From assembly GCA_903896585.1 (NCBI GenBank), contig CAITYI010000173.1, positions 1 to 8,152 of the forward strand: a DNA stretch of 8,152 nt, in the 5' to 3' direction. Origin of the DNA: an uncultured bacterium (GTDB lineage Bacteria > Actinomycetota > Actinomycetes > S36-B12). Under the pieces are notes generated by a model. The model was not told the DNA's origin. It saw nothing but the letters and a program-made list of their open reading frames with translations, and ran no database searches. Shown in pieces: positions 4,986-8,152 of the stretch (position 1 is the stretch's first letter; every line of letters starts with the position of its first letter). A program made the translations under genes and the position numbers.

Positions 4986-5936
4986 TTAATCGCTAAACAC
5001 AATTATGTCGCGCGCACCTTTAGTCATGAGCAATGAATGCAATTGTTCGAAGATCTGAGGGGTGGCAGCAACAAGATACTCACTGAGGCTGCTGTTTTCT
5101 AATCCCTGCACAATTGCACCCGCCTCCTGGGCTATCAGTGCGCCCGCTGCATAATCCCAGAGGTTCAATCCGGACTCAAAATAGGCGTCACTGCGTCCGC
5201 TGGCGAACCAACACAAATCAATCACCGCAGCACCATTGCGGCGAATGTCAGCTATACAGGGAATCAAATCTTTAATGAGTTCAGCCTGGCGGCCTCTTTT
5301 ATGTGGGCTGTATGCGAAACCTGTCATGACCAATGCCGTCTCGAGTGATTCAGTCGCTCGAACCTGAACTTGCTCAACCGATATGACGGAACTTTGGATT
5401 CCTCGAATTTTCCACGCGCCACGCCCACGGCGAGCAATATATGTTTCATCCTGGGTTGGAGTAACAACGATGCCGTATTCGACCACGTGATCAATTTCAA
5501 TGGCGATTGAAACTCCCCATAGCGGTACACCGAAAAGATAATTCACTGTGCCATCAAGTGGGTCGATTATCCACCGAGCATTGCTTGATCCGTTTCTGTC
5601 TGCGCCTTCCTCCCCCAGTACCCCGTCCTGAGGAAAATCCTGGATTATGTGGTGAACAATCATCTCTTCAGCTGCCTTATCCATCTGGCTAACGAGATCG
5701 GTGCTCGTGGATTTGGATGTGTACAGCAGATCTGCGGGGCGATCATTCATCAGAAAAGCAGCAGCCTCGTGGGCGGCAAACCAGGCAACCTCAAATCGTC
5801 CGGATACGTCAAAACAATGTTCCAATTCGGTAGGAATCTCCCACAGATCCCGATTCCCTCTTCGTATCTTTTCCATTCCTACCGTCCTCGAATCCTCGTT
5901 TGCAAATAAAGATTGCACTGCTGCCACTTGAGTCAC
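4986..5936 (-). CDS. Inositol monophosphatase family phosphatase
   Basis: This is a Mg2+-dependent, Li+-sensitive-type phosphatase of the IMPase/SuhB fold, cytoplasmic. In 316 residues the catalytic set is complete: LGEEGAD (107-113, metal-binding Glu), WIIDPLDGTVNY (122-133, the DPxDGT motif) and NLWDYAAGALIA (258-269, the WDxAAG motif); IRRNGAAVIDLCWFASGRSDAYFE is also typical. The substrate may be myo-inositol-1-phosphate, histidinol phosphate or another sugar phosphate; sequence alone does not decide. About 44 residues precede the usual first helix (FEVAWFAAHEAAAF). The start given is GTG 5936; GTG 5927, GTG 5918 or ATG 5876 are alternatives and none has a well-placed Shine-Dalgarno sequence. 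It is divergent from the MFS gene with 40 bases between. Confidence 0.92.
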   Translation of the reverse strand: MTQVAAVQSLFANEDSRTVGMEKIRRGNRDLWEIPTELEHCFDVSGRFEVAWFAAHEAAAFLMNDRPADLLYTSKSTSTDLVSQMDKAAEEMIVHHIIQDFPQDGVLGEEGADRNGSSNARWIIDPLDGTVNYLFGVPLWGVSIAIEIDHVVEYGIVVTPTQDETYIARRGRGAWKIRGIQSSVISVEQVQVRATESLETALVMTGFAYSPHKRGRQAELIKDLIPCIADIRRNGAAVIDLCWFASGRSDAYFESGLNLWDYAAGALIAQEAGAIVQGLENSSLSEYLVAATPQIFEQLHSLLMTKGARDIIVFSD

Positions 5937-5946
5937 TCACTAGCTC

Positions 5947-5971
5947 AGACACGAGAGCGAGTACCGTGTCT
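5947..5971. repeat. 7-bp inverted repeat in the phosphatase / MFS divergent region
   Basis: AGACACG (5947-5953) pairs with CGTGTCT (5965-5971) across 11 bases. It overlaps a -10-like box for the MFS gene and lies within 40 bases between two divergent starts, where an operator would be expected. Arms are short and no regulator gene is present in the window. Confidence 0.4.
5962..5967 (+). promoter_or_regulatory. Possible -10 box of the MFS transporter gene
   Basis: TACCGT fits TANNNT and lies nine bases before the ATG at 5977, which would give a leader of about three bases. No Shine-Dalgarno sequence is visible before the ATG, consistent with near-leaderless expression. No -35 motif was recognised. 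Confidence 0.4.
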
Positions 5972-5976
5972 CTACC

Positions 5977-7317
5977 ATGTTAACTAATCCTTTAGGCCCC
6001 TTTATTGAGGTATTGCGGATTCCTGGCGCCCTCGCCTTTTCATCTGCCGGATTTGTCGCGCGGCTTCCACTGGCTACTGTGGGTCTGGGCCTAATTCTCT
6101 TTGTGAGCAATGACACCGGGTCCTATGCTTATGCCGGCTTCCTTCAGGCACTTTTTGCCATCACGTCTGCTGTGGCCGCCTTGTTTACCAGCAGACTGGC
6201 GGACCGGATCGGCCAACGTCCACTGCTCGTCATCCTGCCCTTCATTTATTCTTCCGCCCTAATAGTCTTCGTTGCTGCCTTGCAGCTTTCCTGGTCTCGC
6301 TGGATTCAATCAATGCTGATCGTGATAGCGGGTGCAGCTTTTCCCTCTTTTGGGTCTTTTGTGCGTGCCCGCTGGGCTTTTGTCACCGATCGTCAAACTC
6401 AGAAATTACGCAGCGCGTTCGCCCTAGAAAGCATCATTGATGAACTCGTTTTTGCAATTGGGCCTCTTCTAGCAACAACACTGGCTTTTTCGCTCGGTTT
6501 CCCCGCTCCATTAATTGTTGGCGCCGCATTAACCCTTGTGGGTGCACTACTCCTAGCGTCATTGAAGACGACATCGCCACCGATACATGTCACCCCACCA
6601 AGCACCGACATTCAACGAGGAGCGCTTCGCCAGGCAGGCCTATTTTCCCTCGTTATAGCCACGACCGGTGTCGGCGTACTTTTTGGAAGCTCCGATGTTG
6701 CAGTGGTTGCATTCGCTGCAAACTCAGGTACACCGGAATTCGCCGGGCTTATCTTGTCCTTATGGGCCGTGGGCTCAATGCTGGGGGGAATACTCTTTGG
6801 TAGCCGTCAGCTTAATGTCTCACTCCCCCGGCAACTGCGACTCACTTCATTGTTTATGCTCATCGTTGCTTTTCCTATTCCGTTTTTAAACTCAATCGCA
6901 TTTCTAGCTCTGGCTGCGTTTTTATCTGGGTTCGCTATTGCCCCCACGCTGATCAGCGCATTTTCATTGGCTGAACGCCTAGTGCCACCTAGACTTCTCA
7001 CTGAAGGTTTAACGTGGGCGAACTCAGGATTAGCCCTTGGATTTGCAAGTGGCGCTTCCGTTGGTGGTTATTTGATTGACACAGTGGGCACAAGCTGGGC
7101 CTTTGCATTGGGAGTGTCTGGTGCCGCGTTCACCGTCACGGTCTCACTCGCCTCTCAGAAGGTGTGGGAACGAAACAGCGCCGAGCGACCACTTCCCCAC
7201 CCCGCAATCGTTCTCAACTTCGACCCAATTCCTGGCCCTACAGCGGGTGGATTTGTCGATGATCCGCACCCCCTGACTGAACTCGGACCTGGACCTGGAC
7301 CTGGACCCCAATCCTGA
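5977..7317 (+). CDS. Major facilitator superfamily transporter
   Basis: This 446-residue protein has twelve hydrophobic segments in the inner membrane (about 17-45, 50-68, 78-98, 108-128, 148-168, 174-192, 212-236, 250-272, 284-302, 304-326, 342-366 and 370-390). An MFS motif A, SRLADRIGQRPLL, follows the second segment, and the central loop carries THPP-like polar sequence between two six-helix halves. The substrate is unknown; efflux of small molecules is typical of the superfamily. The tail after about residue 398 is hydrophilic and proline-rich and ends in four Gly-Pro pairs coded by a hexanucleotide repeat. An MFS gene next to sepH is common in actinomycetes. The ATG at 5977 has no Shine-Dalgarno sequence but has a -10-like box just upstream. 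No substrate can be named from the sequence. Confidence 0.92.
   Translation: MLTNPLGPFIEVLRIPGALAFSSAGFVARLPLATVGLGLILFVSNDTGSYAYAGFLQALFAITSAVAALFTSRLADRIGQRPLLVILPFIYSSALIVFVAALQLSWSRWIQSMLIVIAGAAFPSFGSFVRARWAFVTDRQTQKLRSAFALESIIDELVFAIGPLLATTLAFSLGFPAPLIVGAALTLVGALLLASLKTTSPPIHVTPPSTDIQRGALRQAGLFSLVIATTGVGVLFGSSDVAVVAFAANSGTPEFAGLILSLWAVGSMLGGILFGSRQLNVSLPRQLRLTSLFMLIVAFPIPFLNSIAFLALAAFLSGFAIAPTLISAFSLAERLVPPRLLTEGLTWANSGLALGFASGASVGGYLIDTVGTSWAFALGVSGAAFTVTVSLASQKVWERNSAERPLPHPAIVLNFDPIPGPTAGGFVDDPHPLTELGPGPGPGPQS
7285..7307 (+). repeat. Hexanucleotide (GGACCT) tandem repeat
   Basis: Three exact copies of GGACCT (7285-7302) plus GGACC make an uninterrupted repeat that encodes the Gly-Pro run at the very C-terminus of the MFS protein. 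It is prone to slippage; gain or loss of a unit keeps the frame. Confidence 0.9.
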
Positions 7318-7479
7318 GTCCGTTTTCTAAGATTTGCCTCGAAACGCGGATCCTTCGCCGATCTAGTACGTGAAGGCGGTAGGTTATGGTCTGTTGAGGG
7401 TCATAGGAATCGATACGCACCGATGCCCATGAATCTCGCACACAGACGGTGAGTTCCCTGAAGTGGCAAATAAATTGAC
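7318..7479 (+). pseudogene. Gap before sepH holding apparent remnants of its N-terminal coding sequence
   Basis: This is the longest space between called genes. The first 50 bases hold a -10-like TAAGAT (7328-7333). From GTG 7370 or TTG 7394 one frame reads LLRVIGIDTHRCP, like the SepH N-terminus (LRVVGV in Streptomyces-type proteins), stops at TGA 7430-7432, then continues ISHTDGEFPEVANKLT to TGA 7481-7483. That last stop overlaps the GTG used for sepH in another frame. The similarity is short and judged by eye; it may instead be true leader sequence. I see no terminator hairpin with a T-run after the MFS gene. Confidence 0.4.
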
Positions 7480-8152
7480 GTGAAGGAGTACGCCCTGGAT
7501 GCGCTCAGCCCCCGCGAGATTCAGTTTCGTGTGCGGGCCGGCGAGTCCCCAGAAGCGATATCCGCGGAAACGGGATGGCAACTAGATCGGGTTCTTCGTT
7601 ATGCAGAACCGCCCCTCGGCGAGCGCGCCTACGTAGCTGAACGTGCTCAGGCAACATATGTCCACTCCACCCGGGGCGGATCCACATTGGCCGAAATCGT
7701 ATTCGATATAACAAAGTCGAATGCCTTGGTGTGGGACAGTTTCTACCGCAATGGTCAGTGGATTATCAGTGCCAAGCTTGATGGTTCGGAAGCTTTGTGG
7801 AATTTCGAACCCACCGGCAAGACCGTTCATCCCCTCAATGATGTAGCTCGATCCTGGATGGGGGTAGCTCCGGTGCGGCCAGCTCCGGAAAAATCCAGTG
7901 AACTGCATGGCATACCGGCCGACACCCAAGACACTCGCTCCTCCGTGAATGACACAGTGGTCATTGCGGTCCCAGAACCGGTTCGCTTAGTCGCCGTACC
8001 CGAGCTAAAGCCCGACCACGAAATGAATGCTGTTTCTGAGTTGAATGCCGTTTCTGAATTTGATGCCGAATTACCACTCGAGCTAAGCCCAGACTCAAGA
8101 GTATCCGCCAAGAAATCAAAGCGTGGTCGAGCAAAAGTTCCTAGCTGGGACG
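7480..8152 (+). CDS. sepH: SepH septation protein (DUF3071), 3' end outside window
   Basis: SepH is an actinobacterial division protein that binds FtsZ and promotes filament assembly at the septum. The frame starts at GTG 7480 (MKEYALDALSPRE) and is open to the window end (224 codons). The conserved helix-turn-helix-like region LSPREIQFRVRAGESPEAISAETGWQLDRVLRYAEPPLGERAYVAERAQ covers about residues 9-57; DUF3071 strands follow (LVWDSFYRNGQWIISAKLDGSEALWNFEPTGKTVHPLND). After a long acidic, proline-rich linker, the final RGRAKVPSWD is the beginning of the conserved C-terminal VPSWDxIxFG tail, so only a few codons are missing. Compared with other SepH proteins, roughly 40 N-terminal residues are absent or out of frame (7394-7479). 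No Shine-Dalgarno sequence precedes this GTG. Identity is firm; the true start is not. Confidence 0.87.
   Translation, partial: MKEYALDALSPREIQFRVRAGESPEAISAETGWQLDRVLRYAEPPLGERAYVAERAQATYVHSTRGGSTLAEIVFDITKSNALVWDSFYRNGQWIISAKLDGSEALWNFEPTGKTVHPLNDVARSWMGVAPVRPAPEKSSELHGIPADTQDTRSSVNDTVVIAVPEPVRLVAVPELKPDHEMNAVSELNAVSEFDAELPLELSPDSRVSAKKSKRGRAKVPSWD
8020..8067 (+). repeat. 18-bp in-frame tandem repeat in the sepH linker
   Basis: The two full units, at 8020-8037 and 8038-8055, encode EMNAVS and ELNAVS; a partial third (8056-8067) encodes EFDA. The units differ at three positions. They lie in the disordered linker between the DUF3071 domain and the C-terminal tail. Confidence 0.85.

Noticed and set aside
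7321..7376. Possible terminator after the MFS gene (CGTTT/AAACG, CCTTC/GAAGG)
   Set aside because: The stems have only five base pairs with long loops and no T-run, so I do not call a terminator.
7582..8111. Minus-strand reading frames opposite sepH
   Set aside because: Sequence on the plus strand matches SepH from 7480 to the end, including its C-terminal tail, so the antisense frames are shadows.
1..8152. Mobile element, defence system, CRISPR array, or tRNA/rRNA genes
   Set aside because: No transposase, integrase, nuclease-helicase set, spaced direct repeats or tRNA-like cloverleaf was recognised; gene content and order are those of a conserved chromosomal core.

Overview
The window is an ordinary, tightly packed chromosomal core region of an actinomycete. 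Several neighbouring genes belong to families that are essentially confined to Actinobacteria: DUF3159, DUF3710, DUF3093, DUF4193 and the division protein SepH. The order TrkA / DUF3159 / OB-fold / DUF3710 / dut / DUF3093 / DUF4193 / inositol monophosphatase / MFS / sepH is the conserved actinobacterial neighbourhood of dut. By eye, base composition is about half G+C, low for the phylum, and gaps are very short. A streamlined planktonic actinobacterium (Nanopelagicales-like, or the Luna group of Microbacteriaceae) would fit, but this is inference and genus cannot be fixed from this stretch.

Layout: (1) 2-382, the C-terminal end of a TrkA potassium-uptake regulatory protein on the plus strand, cut by the window edge. 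(2) 384-3227, a five-gene minus-strand operon transcribed in the order PaaI-like thioesterase, dut, DUF3710, OB-fold protein, DUF3159 membrane protein. Three of its four junctions are ATGA stop/start overlaps. (3) 3263-4053, DUF3093 and a DUF4235-like membrane protein on the plus strand, divergent from the operon with a 35-base gap carrying two face-to-face -10 boxes placed as for leaderless transcripts. (4) 4050-4346, DUF4193 zinc-ribbon protein, minus strand. (5) 4465-4983, gamma-carbonic-anhydrase-like protein, plus strand. (6) 4986-5936, inositol-monophosphatase-family phosphatase, minus strand. (7) 5977-7317, MFS transporter, plus strand. (8) 7480 to the end, sepH, plus strand, lacking its last few codons; its N-terminal part seems broken up by frame changes at 7394-7483.

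How the genes relate: dut removes dUTP and supplies dUMP; the OB-fold protein and DUF3710 sit next to it in a translationally coupled operon, but their roles are unknown. TrkA governs K+ uptake, SepH supports FtsZ-driven division, and the phosphatase may serve inositol or phospholipid metabolism. There is no stretch over 300 bases without a gene; the largest gap is 7318-7479. I saw no tRNA, rRNA, CRISPR, insertion sequence, phage gene or toxin/defence cassette, and I do not think the window holds a new multi-gene system. What deserves a second look is small scale: a perfect hairpin in the last codons of trkA, the bidirectional leaderless promoter, the disrupted sepH 5' end, a changed zinc-ligand position in the carbonic-anhydrase-like protein, and short in-frame tandem repeats in the tails of four genes.
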